Assembly: GCA_003663585.1 (NCBI GenBank) | Contig: QMTU01000044.1 | Coordinates: 1-6,606 of the forward strand | Direction of reading: 5' to 3' | Source: Thermoplasmata archaeon | Lineage (GTDB): Archaea > Thermoplasmatota > B47-G6 | DNA length: 6,606 nucleotides | Part shown: positions 1 through 5,552 of the stretch, in pieces | Numbering within the stretch: the stretch's first letter is position 1 | Layout: every line of letters begins with the position of its first letter | The notes under the pieces: generated by a model | What the model was told of the DNA's origin: nothing | Seen by the model: only the letters and a program-made list of their open reading frames with translations | Database searches by the model: none | Made by a program: the position numbers and the translations under genes

Positions 1-140
1 CCTCCAAGATCACTTAAAGCGTTCTTCTTCCAAGAGAACCAGTCGTTGATGAGTATTGCTACAGCTATAGAGATATATATAACGACGAGAGCTATAAGTA
101 TAAGGTACATTGACACCCTTAGCCCTTTCTCGTGTCTCAT
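1..140 (-). CDS. DUF998-type membrane protein, N-terminal fragment (runs off left edge)
   Basis: The minus-strand frame starts with ATG at 140 and stays open to the window edge, giving 46 codons plus two bases. It encodes a short basic N-terminus (MRHEKGLR), one strongly hydrophobic segment (about residues 11-32, rich in I/L/V/A), then the stretch WFSWKKNALSDLG at residues 35-47. The N-x-SDLG motif just after the first membrane helix is what I know from DUF998 integral membrane proteins, which are common in archaea and of unknown function. An SD sequence (AAGGTGA on the minus strand, 148-154) sits 7 nt before the ATG and supports this start over the later Met at codon 11. The gene follows the AIM24-like gene by 15 nt and is probably co-transcribed with it. 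Family assignment rests on only 46 residues. Confidence 0.72.
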   Translation of the reverse strand, partial: MRHEKGLRVSMYLILIALVVIYISIAVAILINDWFSWKKNALSDLG

Positions 141-147
141 AAGCTCG

Positions 148-154
148 TCACCTT
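148..154 (-). promoter_or_regulatory. Shine-Dalgarno site for the DUF998-type gene
   Basis: The minus strand reads AAGGTGA, then CGAGCTT, then ATG at 140. This matches the GGTGA core used elsewhere in the window. It lies between the upstream stop codon (156-158) and the start, as expected for translation of the second gene in an operon, and it decides the start of a gene cut by the window edge. Confidence 0.6.
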
Positions 155-155
155 A

Positions 156-818
156 TTATTTGCTTGGTATGAACCTAGCGAGGACATGTGCAAACGATGG
201 GAGGTTTCTTGATTGAACATACACTCTACCAGGGCCTACGAACTCGACGAGTATGTACTCTCCACCAAAGAGCATAGACTTTAACTTTCCAAATGATCTA
301 AGGGAGAATTGCATTCCCTCTGTAAACGCCGCAACATGAATGTTATCGACGAGTATTCTCTCCCCAGGCTTAAGTTCTATAACATCTATTCCTCCATACG
401 TGGATATCCATGCCTTTCCAATTCCGGAAAGGTGGAACCAGAACATGCCTCCAGGCATGAACACTCCTCTAAATCCTGTAAACCTCACTCCAAGCTCCAA
501 GCCTGTGCTCGCTAGGTATGCCGTATCTGCTACGATAAGACCCCCGTTTACGTCTATCTCAACGATATCTCCTGGATATGATGGAGCTAAGGCAAGATAT
601 CCTCTCGAATCGGTATAGTATGTGTTCACAAACATAGATTCTCCAGTTGTCAGCTTTCTGAGAAGACCTGAAAACACGCCGCCTCCAGTTGTGGTTCTTA
701 CCTTTATTTCGGGAGACATGTAAACTAGAGCTCCAGCCTCAGCTGTTATCTCCTCTCCTTGCGAGAGCTCAACTCTCAGAAGTGAGAAAGATGGTCTATG
801 AACTATTTCGGTCTTCAA
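156..818 (-). CDS. TIGR00266 / AIM24-like family protein
   Basis: Predicted protein of 220 residues. It has the family's beta-rich, glycine-rich layout: an N-terminal 'M-K-x-E-I-x-x-x-P' stretch, EAGALVYM (27-34), GGGVFSGLLRKLTTGESMF (45-63), YPGDI (81-85) and a C-terminal GPGRVYVQSR (195-204). Relatives are the TIGR00266 proteins of bacteria and archaea and mitochondrial Aim24; their biochemical role is not established and no catalytic site is evident here. The start is a choice. A GTG at 827 gives 223 residues, but the strong SD sequence (GGGGGTGA) overlaps that codon and is correctly spaced, 5 nt, from the TTG at 818. The TTG start also gives the usual family N-terminus (MKTEIVHRPSF). A TATA box lies about 60 nt upstream. 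It is the first gene of a minus-strand unit with the DUF998-type gene. Confidence 0.85.
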   Translation of the reverse strand: MKTEIVHRPSFSLLRVELSQGEEITAEAGALVYMSPEIKVRTTTGGGVFSGLLRKLTTGESMFVNTYYTDSRGYLALAPSYPGDIVEIDVNGGLIVADTAYLASTGLELGVRFTGFRGVFMPGGMFWFHLSGIGKAWISTYGGIDVIELKPGERILVDNIHVAAFTEGMQFSLRSFGKLKSMLFGGEYILVEFVGPGRVYVQSRNLPSFAHVLARFIPSK

Positions 819-823
819 GTTAG

Positions 824-831
824 TCACCCCC
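824..831 (-). promoter_or_regulatory. Shine-Dalgarno site that favours the TTG start of the AIM24-like gene
   Basis: The minus strand reads GGGGGTGA followed by CTAAC and TTG. The SD overlaps the competing GTG codon at 827-825, so a ribosome bound here would initiate at the TTG rather than the GTG. Confidence 0.55.
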
Positions 832-877
832 AGTAGGCGCCAATATGAAGTACTTCTAGATAATCTTGGCCAATATT

Positions 878-887
878 ATTTTATAAA
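878..887 (-). promoter_or_regulatory. Archaeal TATA box for the AIM24-like / DUF998 unit
   Basis: The minus strand reads TTTATAAAAT, close to the archaeal TATA consensus. With the usual 24-27 nt from box centre to transcription start, initiation would fall near 857, leaving a leader of about 40 nt before the TTG at 818. No convincing BRE purine run is seen directly upstream. The box is nearly palindromic, but no plus-strand gene lies to its right, so the minus-strand reading is preferred. Confidence 0.6.
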
Positions 888-898
888 GATGTTGATAA

Positions 899-921
899 TG
901 TTTCCACGGGTCCTGGAAGCA
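899..921. repeat. Short inverted repeat between two minus-strand units
   Basis: The half-sites are TGTTTCCA (899-906) and TGGAAGCA (914-921) around a 7-nt spacer. Seven of eight positions are complementary and the eighth is a G-U wobble if the plus strand is transcribed. It lies past the stop of the CxxxCxxCC gene (938-940) and 12 nt upstream of the TATA box of the next unit. It could be a regulator-binding site or part of the 3' end of the upstream transcript; the sequence alone does not decide. Confidence 0.4.
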
Positions 922-937
922 GTAAAGAGATTACACT

Positions 938-1330
938 TTAAAGAATGCCTATATTTCTCAGTAGCCTAACCATAACTCTCTTCAGTCTTTTAATTTCCTC
1001 TTCTGGAATTTCATTACGCTTTGGACAGAAATCATCAAGCTTTATAGTGTTCTTCTCGGGATCATAAATTAAGGGATATAACTTACATCCAATTGGTCTA
1101 TGCTCGTATATTAGACAGGAGTTCGTGCTCTCATCTAAGAATACACAATGCCCGTTAACGTTTCTTAGTCGTGGATACTCATCAATGATAACGAAGTCAT
1201 TTGGATCATACCCAAGGGACGAGATCCTCAGTATATCATCAAATGTTAGTATCATTTTCGTGTTATAGCAGCACTTTCCACAGTACTTGTTATCTCTGAT
1301 CCTGCAGTTAACTGGTAAATAGTCACTCAC
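938..1330 (-). CDS. YkgJ-type CxxxCxxCC family metal-binding protein
   Basis: Predicted protein of 130 residues and a good match to the CxxCxxCC family (PF03692, YkgJ-like), whose members are proposed to bind Zn or an Fe-S cluster. Eight cysteines are visible: C9, C17, C20, C21, C62, C72, C82 and C102. The C17-x2-C20-C21 cluster is followed by the typical LTFDDILRI segment (28-36), then C62-V-F-L (often 'CxFL' in the family), C72-x-I-Y-x-x-R-P-x-x-C82-x-x-Y-P, and a final C102. No membrane segment or signal peptide is present. The GTG start at 1330 is firm because an in-frame TGA lies two codons upstream, and AAGGTG (1337-1342) supplies an SD that overlaps the upstream stop codon. It is the last gene of a three-gene operon, 11 nt after the membrane protein. 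The molecular function and any substrate are unknown. Confidence 0.85.
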   Translation of the reverse strand: MSDYLPVNCRIRDNKYCGKCCYNTKMILTFDDILRISSLGYDPNDFVIIDEYPRLRNVNGHCVFLDESTNSCLIYEHRPIGCKLYPLIYDPEKNTIKLDDFCPKRNEIPEEEIKRLKRVMVRLLRNIGIL

Positions 1331-1341
1331 GTGTCACACCT

Positions 1342-2241
1342 TTAGTACTTCCTTGATACTGCGTAGAAGAAGTCGAGGACAGCATCCTCAAGGGACCATT
1401 CCCTTGAAATGTAAAGGGTAAGCGCAAGAATGAACTTCACGAAGTTCGCGAAGACTACTAGATATGCTACAATGCCTCCCAATATCGTTGCAAAAAGTCC
1501 CAGTATTATTATTAGGTGGTACACCCGATAATGAAGTGTAAGGGAGAACTTTGTGCCTCCTACAGCCTTCATTGGAGTGTCTATATATCTTGAAAGCTTT
1601 AAGAATCCATAATATGCATGATCAAGGGCTTTTGATAGGTTGTATATTCTCATAACGCCATAGCTCTGTATTAGTAGGAGTGTTATAGTTTCCAAAGCAA
1701 GTCCCAGTGCTAGTATTAGTACGTTTGCTCCAGAGAGCTGGAAGCCGTAGCCGAGTAGTGAGAAGAGTACGTAGGCACCCATGTGTCTTCTACTGACGTT
1801 ATAGGCGCTTATGCTTGATAAAACATCACTTATATGTCTTTTCACAGTATCATCAGAGCTTAACTCCTCGTTATTCCAGAGAGTATAACATGTGTTCTTT
1901 ATGAAGTCTATAGCCCTTTCTGGATGTTTGTCAATAGTGGAGAGCATGTATGTGAGTATTGTATAAAAGAAAAGCATTGCAAGACCCGTAGTAACTATAT
2001 ACGCAACGAAAATCCTCTCATTAAAGTTTATTGTGGCAAAGGCAACGCTCTTTACAAAGAGAAGGTACGATTTTTCCTCAGGAAAGTATTCTAAGAGCTT
2101 CTCTACTAGGAAGTATCCCAGAACTGTGAGGGAAAATATCTTGAACATCATGTAGGGTATTACTAACTTTTCAAGAGAGACTATCCTGTCAGTATCCTTT
2201 CTTCGGGCATATGAGTACATCACCTTCTCCTCAGTCCTCAT
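1342..2241 (-). CDS. Polytopic membrane protein of unknown family
   Basis: Predicted protein of 299 residues that I do not recognise. Hydrophobic stretches suggest about six transmembrane helices: roughly 27-47, 77-100, a pair within 155-195, and a pair within 241-280. A polar loop (about 101-153, 'DKHPERAIDFIK' and 'SSDDTVKRHISDV') separates the first and second halves, and another (196-240) separates the second and third pairs. The first 24 residues are charged and likely cytoplasmic. There are no transporter signatures, nucleotide-binding motifs or conserved cysteines that I can name. The start at 2241 has a GTGATC-type SD (2246-2252). An internal ATG at codon 8 (2220) has its own GAGGAGAAGGTG ahead of it and is a possible alternative. 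The gene lies 22 nt after the Mth938-like gene and 11 nt before the CxxxCxxCC gene, so the three are likely co-expressed. Confidence 0.75.
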   Translation of the reverse strand: MRTEEKVMYSYARRKDTDRIVSLEKLVIPYMMFKIFSLTVLGYFLVEKLLEYFPEEKSYLLFVKSVAFATINFNERIFVAYIVTTGLAMLFFYTILTYMLSTIDKHPERAIDFIKNTCYTLWNNEELSSDDTVKRHISDVLSSISAYNVSRRHMGAYVLFSLLGYGFQLSGANVLILALGLALETITLLLIQSYGVMRIYNLSKALDHAYYGFLKLSRYIDTPMKAVGGTKFSLTLHYRVYHLIIILGLFATILGGIVAYLVVFANFVKFILALTLYISREWSLEDAVLDFFYAVSRKY

Positions 2242-2263
2242 CTCAGATCACTCTGTGACACCG

Positions 2264-2629
2264 CTAACATGTTATGTGGAACACTCCAAGAACTCTTTTT
2301 CTAGAGCTTATTTCGAGGTACTTCCTCACAGCCTCCTCTGTTGGAAGTTCCATGTACTCAAGTTTTAGGTCGCTTAAAAGCCTCTTACTGTCCTCTGTAA
2401 GTCCAAGCATTCCGTATATTCCAGTGCCAATAATCACGACCTCCTCCCCATTCCCAAGGTAGTTCACTATCTCCTCTATATCAAGCTTATGACTCGTTCC
2501 ATGTATTTTCTTAGATATCTCCTTTAGCCTTCTTTCTACACGTCCATCAGGATATATGACGACATCGTAATCGTATTCCACTCCATCTATAACTATCCTT
2601 CCGAATGACACTTCTATAGTGGTCGGCAA
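2264..2629 (-). CDS. Mth938-like domain protein (DUF498/NDUFAF3-related)
   Basis: Predicted protein of 121 residues covering the whole Mth938-like fold (PF04430). The family hallmarks are in order: FGRIVIDGVEY (9-19), DVVIYPDGRVERR (22-34), the HGTSHKLDIEE stretch (43-53), VVIIGTGIYGML (64-75), and the C-terminal RVLGVFHITC (112-121). The family includes archaeal MTH938 and human AAMDC, and is related to the complex I assembly factor NDUFAF3; no enzymatic role is established. The frame is open back to a TTG at 2743, but that 38-residue extension looks non-coding, would overlap the thiI start, and lies outside the domain. I chose the TTG at 2629, preceded by GGGGCGGT, because it gives the family's normal length of about 120 residues. 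It is the first gene of the minus-strand operon with the membrane protein and the CxxxCxxCC protein. Identity is secure; the exact start less so. Confidence 0.82.
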   Translation of the reverse strand: MPTTIEVSFGRIVIDGVEYDYDVVIYPDGRVERRLKEISKKIHGTSHKLDIEEIVNYLGNGEEVVIIGTGIYGMLGLTEDSKRLLSDLKLEYMELPTEEAVRKYLEISSRKRVLGVFHITC

Positions 2630-2688
2630 GCGTACCGCCCCTATACAGGATGCGTGACCATAAACAGGGCACGCGAGGTGACTCCAAG

Positions 2689-2700
2689 ATATACTTAATT
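2689..2700 (-). promoter_or_regulatory. Possible TATA box for the Mth938-like operon
   Basis: The minus strand reads AATTAAGTATAT. Usual spacing puts transcription start near 2668 and gives a leader of about 40 nt to the TTG at 2629, similar to the AIM24-like unit. A weaker AT-rich stretch (TGTTTATGG) nearer the gene is an alternative. Confidence 0.35.
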
Positions 2701-2712
2701 GTAACCAAGACC

Positions 2713-2722
2713 TTAAATAATA
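2713..2722 (+). promoter_or_regulatory. Possible TATA box for thiI and the downstream genes
   Basis: TTAAATAATA lies about 38 nt before the thiI ATG. A transcription start 25-27 nt past its centre would fall near 2743, leaving a very short leader that still includes the SD sequence at 2747-2753. It lies only 12 nt from the opposing candidate box for the Mth938-like operon, so the two promoters are divergent and close enough to interfere. Confidence 0.42.
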
Positions 2723-2746
2723 TTGTTTGAAGAACTTCTCCAATTT

Positions 2747-2753
2747 GGTGATC
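2747..2753 (+). promoter_or_regulatory. Shine-Dalgarno site fixing the thiI start
   Basis: GGTGATC is followed after two bases by ATG at 2756. This is the strongest SD match in the divergent region. It rules against the upstream in-frame TTG at 2723, which lies in the predicted promoter. Confidence 0.6.
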
Positions 2754-2755
2754 TC

Positions 2756-3907
2756 ATGAAGATCAAAGTAGTTCCTACAAGGCTTGACGAGGAAGCTCTA
2801 AAAGCCCTTAGGAGCAACATAGAGAGTACAATCACTGATGCTGATGCGATAGAAGTGCTCCCAGATGGGATAATCATAAGCTCAGATCATGAAGTAGTGG
2901 AGAAGCTCTCACGAATGTTTGGAGTTTCGAAGATCTTGTTGGAGGAGAAAGTAATAGAGGGGCCTAAGGGCCTTCCAATTGGACTCTCCGGAAGAGCCCT
3001 TATGATGTTCTCTGGAGGATTTGATTCTCCTGTAGCATCTTGGATGATGTGGATGTCAGGCTTCTCCTTAGACTTCATTCACTTCAACCTCACGGGCCCG
3101 GTACAGACGTACCATATGGGGCTTGTTCTGAAGACCTTATATGATCGCTGGGGATTCTCGGACAGTTCTAAACTATACATAGTGGACTTCCGAGAAGTGT
3201 CTAGAGGGATTATTGAGCTCGTTGACAGGAAATACAAGCAGATTGTGCTTAAGAGAGCTATGTATAAGGTGTCAGAGGATCTTGCAATGAGAAATGGGAT
3301 AGAGCTACTAGCAACTGGAGAGAGCGTTGGGCAGGTTTCCTCTCAGACACTACATAGCTTGAAGATAATAGAGGAATCCCTTAGGAGGTGTAAAGTTCTG
3401 AGACCACTTGCAGGTTTAGACAAGGAGGAGATAATAAGCCTATCAAGGGAGAAGATAGGAATATATGACCTATCAAAGAACGTTAGGGAGTACTGTGCTC
3501 TTGTTGCAGGAAGGGTTGTAACAAGGCCAAGGCCTCAGAAAACAATAAATGAAGAAAACAAGATAAAAGACCTTATTGAGGATGCCATGAGCAAGGTCAC
3601 CGAGTATAAGGTGAAGGACTTTGATCCTAAGGGTCTGCTTCCATACGAGAACCTTGAAATAGACTTCATTCCACATGGCTCAGTGCTTGTAGACGCAAGA
3701 AGTAATCCAAGAAAAGATGTTCCTGGGTCTATAAGGTTTGAGGAGCTTGACGTTGAGACCGTGAGAGATAAAATAGTAGTAGTGTTCTGTGAGGACGGGA
3801 TAATAAGCAGGGAAATAGCTCTTGAGCTTAGAGAGCAAGGTGTAATGGCATATAGCTTAAAGGGTGGTGTTAAAGGCCTTAAAGGAGGCATTTGTCCTGT
3901 GATTTAG
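2756..3907 (+). CDS. thiI: ThiI-like tRNA 4-thiouridine/thiazole sulfurtransferase with rhodanese domain, no evident THUMP
   Basis: Predicted protein of 383 residues. ThiI adenylates U8 of tRNA through its PP-loop and receives persulfide sulfur to form 4-thiouridine; in some bacteria the rhodanese domain also serves thiamine thiazole synthesis. Visible domains: a short N-terminal ferredoxin-like part (about 1-65, ending VVEKLSRMFGV), the GPKGLPIG linker (69-76), the PP-loop SGGFDS (86-91), TGES (187-190), GQVSSQT (192-198), RPLAGLDKEEI (216-226), and a C-terminal rhodanese (about 295-383). C247 (REYC) corresponds to E. coli Cys344, and C345 (VVVFCEDG) to the rhodanese active-site Cys456. Against E. 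coli ThiI (482 residues) the protein is about 100 residues shorter, and the loss falls before the PP-loop, where THUMP should lie. The start is ATG with GGTGATC ahead. It heads a plus-strand cluster, with the phosphatase gene 41 nt downstream. Confidence 0.9.
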   Translation: MKIKVVPTRLDEEALKALRSNIESTITDADAIEVLPDGIIISSDHEVVEKLSRMFGVSKILLEEKVIEGPKGLPIGLSGRALMMFSGGFDSPVASWMMWMSGFSLDFIHFNLTGPVQTYHMGLVLKTLYDRWGFSDSSKLYIVDFREVSRGIIELVDRKYKQIVLKRAMYKVSEDLAMRNGIELLATGESVGQVSSQTLHSLKIIEESLRRCKVLRPLAGLDKEEIISLSREKIGIYDLSKNVREYCALVAGRVVTRPRPQKTINEENKIKDLIEDAMSKVTEYKVKDFDPKGLLPYENLEIDFIPHGSVLVDARSNPRKDVPGSIRFEELDVETVRDKIVVVFCEDGIISREIALELREQGVMAYSLKGGVKGLKGGICPVI

Positions 3908-3937
3908 TGTGTGTCTAGTAGCAATTTAAGATGTTGC

Positions 3938-3943
3938 GAGGTG
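3938..3943 (+). promoter_or_regulatory. Shine-Dalgarno site fixing the phosphatase start
   Basis: GAGGTG is followed by CTCTT and ATG at 3949. The earlier in-frame ATG at 3931 has no SD and would place this motif inside the coding sequence, so the 260-residue product is preferred to the 266-residue one. Confidence 0.55.
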
Positions 3944-3948
3944 CTCTT

Positions 3949-4731
3949 ATGATAGACCTAGAGCTTGCCCTTAAGTTGGCATTTGACATATCTCGTTACA
4001 TTGCTGACAGGATATCTGAAGTTAATTGGGAGGAGTGGAGAAGACCAGTGGGAAAAAATCCCTATGGAACCACTACTAAGCTCGTAGATAAAATTGCAGA
4101 GGAAGCGGCCTTCTACATAATAGATGAATACGATCCAGAGCTGAACGTGTTAAGTGAGGAGACGGGATTCTTGGATAGGGGATATAAGGAGTGTCTAATA
4201 CTAGATCCGTTAGATGGAACGAATAATGCAATAAATGGCATTCCATTTTATGGCGTTTCAATAGCTATAGGAAGCAAAACCTTGGGGGACATATACTTTG
4301 GGTACGTGTATAACGTGGTAAGTGCAGATGAATTCTACGCGTTTAAGGGTCGTGGGATCTACTGGAACAATCAAAAGGTCACAAGACCACTTAAAACGGA
4401 CATGAAGGTCATATATCTTGGAAAGCACGCAAGAGAAATTAGAAATGAGTTAGGAGAGCAGGTTAATGATGAGCTCTACTCAGGAAAGCTTAGATCTCTA
4501 GGCGCTGCCGCACTAGAGCTCGCTCTAGTGTCTGTTGGTGCTTTAAGGTATTATTTCCAACCAGCAGAGAGACTAAGAGTTGTAGACATAGCTGCGGGAG
4601 CATTTCTTGTCTGGGAAAACGGAGGCATTGTTGTTAATAGATTCTGTAAGAGCCTTAAAGATCTTCCTATAAGCTTAGATGTTAGAACTAGTGTTTTTGC
4701 CTCATTAGAGGGGAAGATGCTGATATGTTGA
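3949..4731 (+). CDS. Inositol monophosphatase-family phosphatase (possible NADP phosphatase / FBPase)
   Basis: Predicted protein of 260 residues of the lithium-sensitive sugar-phosphatase superfamily. Metal-site motifs are complete: TKLVDKIAEE (43-52), SEET with E70/E71, ILDPLDGTN (84-92, ligands D86 and D89), and VVDIAAGAFL with D213 in place of the usual 'WDxAAG'. Archaeal members hydrolyse inositol-1-phosphate, fructose-1,6-bisphosphate and, in some cases, NADP. The next gene encodes NAD kinase and overlaps it by 7 nt. In Methanocaldococcus jannaschii, MJ0917 is a fusion of an IMPase-like NADP phosphatase with NAD kinase, in this same order. I infer that this protein may dephosphorylate NADP, but an FBPase/IMPase role is equally possible from the motifs. 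The start at 3949 is set by GAGGTG. It is probably co-transcribed with thiI, because the 41-nt gap holds no well-placed promoter. Confidence 0.88.
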   Translation: MIDLELALKLAFDISRYIADRISEVNWEEWRRPVGKNPYGTTTKLVDKIAEEAAFYIIDEYDPELNVLSEETGFLDRGYKECLILDPLDGTNNAINGIPFYGVSIAIGSKTLGDIYFGYVYNVVSADEFYAFKGRGIYWNNQKVTRPLKTDMKVIYLGKHAREIRNELGEQVNDELYSGKLRSLGAAALELALVSVGALRYYFQPAERLRVVDIAAGAFLVWENGGIVVNRFCKSLKDLPISLDVRTSVFASLEGKMLIC

Positions 4732-5552
4732 ATCGAGTATCCCTCTTTGGGAGAGTAGATAGAATAGAGTCAATAGAGATCCTGAGGAACATCTTTAGAT
4801 TTCTAAGTGATAACGGCATCGAGGTTATTGTAGAGGAGAGCGTTTCCAAGTTTGCTAGGATTGGCAAGGGAGTTCCTCTTAGAGATCTTTCAAGGGGAGA
4901 CGTTTTAATAACTGTTGGAGGAGACGGAACAATACTTAGGGCACTTCTATATGTAGATCTGCCTGTGCTTCCAATAAAGATCGGAAGAATAGGCTTTTTG
5001 ACTGAAGTACCATGGACTGACTGGAGAAGTGCTCTTGAGAGCTTAATACGCGGAGAATACGTCATAGATGAGAGGGATAGGCTAAAAGTTATATATAAAG
5101 GGAAGGAGTTCTCCGTAACAAATGAAGTCTCTTTAAAGGGTGAAAGACTCGATAAAATAAATGAGTTCATAATAAAGCTCTCGTCTGGAGGTTCCTGGAA
5201 CTTATACTGTGATGGAATAGTAATATCAACTCCCACAGGATCTACAGGATACGTCCTGAGTTTAGGAGGGCCTGTAGTGCACCCTAGCGTCAGGGGATAT
5301 ATAATAACCCCAATTGCGCCTTACAGAGAGCCCATAAGAAGCCTAGTACTTCCGGGTAATGAGGTAACAGAGGTCACTCCTCAGAACCAAGGCGCTTATG
5401 TGATTCTCGATGGGCAGCTTTTCCTCACGATATCTAACGGCCAGGTAATTAAGGTATGTCTAGATGACAGTAGAAAGACTAAAATTATCAGAATACGACG
5501 GAGAGGGGTGATGGAAGACGTCTTCAGAAAGATCAGGCTGGAGGATCACTAG
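4725..5552 (+). CDS. nadK: NAD kinase (ATP/polyphosphate-dependent NAD+ kinase)
   Basis: Predicted protein of 275 residues, normal length for archaeal NAD kinase, which phosphorylates the 2'-OH of the NAD adenosine ribose to make NADP in the cytoplasm. Diagnostic motifs: GGDGT at 65-69 followed by ILRAL; the GRIGFLTEV stretch (87-95); the TNE motif (132-134); DGIVISTPTGSTGY (163-176), the nucleotide-binding segment; SLGGPVVHP (179-187); ITPIAPY (194-200); and LDGQ (228-231). The C-terminus (RIRRRGVMEDVFRKIRL) resembles the 'F..vlR.KL' tail common in the family, so the gene appears to end naturally at TAG 5550-5552. The start ATG at 4725 lies inside the end of the phosphatase gene (overlap 4725-4731), indicating translational coupling; a GAGGGG lies upstream at 4709-4714. 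The next codon, TTG at 4728, is a less likely alternative. The JAMM frame overlaps its 3' end. Confidence 0.93.
   Translation: MLNRVSLFGRVDRIESIEILRNIFRFLSDNGIEVIVEESVSKFARIGKGVPLRDLSRGDVLITVGGDGTILRALLYVDLPVLPIKIGRIGFLTEVPWTDWRSALESLIRGEYVIDERDRLKVIYKGKEFSVTNEVSLKGERLDKINEFIIKLSSGGSWNLYCDGIVISTPTGSTGYVLSLGGPVVHPSVRGYIITPIAPYREPIRSLVLPGNEVTEVTPQNQGAYVILDGQLFLTISNGQVIKVCLDDSRKTKIIRIRRRGVMEDVFRKIRLEDH
5540..5547 (+). promoter_or_regulatory. SD-like GGAGGATC inside the nadK 3' end, ahead of the JAMM frame
   Basis: GGAGGATC resembles the SD consensus GGAGGTGATC with two bases missing. It sits just before the nadK stop codon, where the ribosome site for the JAMM gene is expected. No ATG, GTG or TTG follows in the JAMM frame at usable distance. 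The nearby TTG at 5561 is in another frame that stops four codons later. Confidence 0.35.

Noticed and set aside
309..618. Two plus-strand open frames opposite the AIM24-like gene
   Set aside because: Both overlap a clear family member on the other strand, have no SD site, and show no family features.
891..901. TGATAATG as box C of a C/D guide RNA
   Set aside because: There is no matching box D (CTGA) or second C/D pair at suitable spacing on either strand; it is probably just AT-rich promoter sequence.
2630..2743. N-terminal 38-residue extension of the Mth938-like protein from TTG 2743
   Set aside because: It runs through both candidate TATA boxes, lies outside the domain, and exceeds the usual family length of about 120 residues.
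3535..3891. Minus-strand open frame opposite the end of thiI
   Set aside because: It is low-complexity Ser/Leu/Pro sequence lying opposite the conserved rhodanese domain, and there is no SD evidence.
3921..3931. AT-rich GCAATTTAAGA as a promoter for the phosphatase
   Set aside because: Usual spacing would start transcription at or after the ATG at 3949, losing the good SD site at 3938-3943. Read-through from thiI is simpler.
4688..5236. Long open frame on the minus strand inside nadK
   Set aside because: Its product is Ser/Leu/Pro-rich with no recognisable motif, and it lies entirely opposite the well-supported phosphatase and NAD kinase genes.
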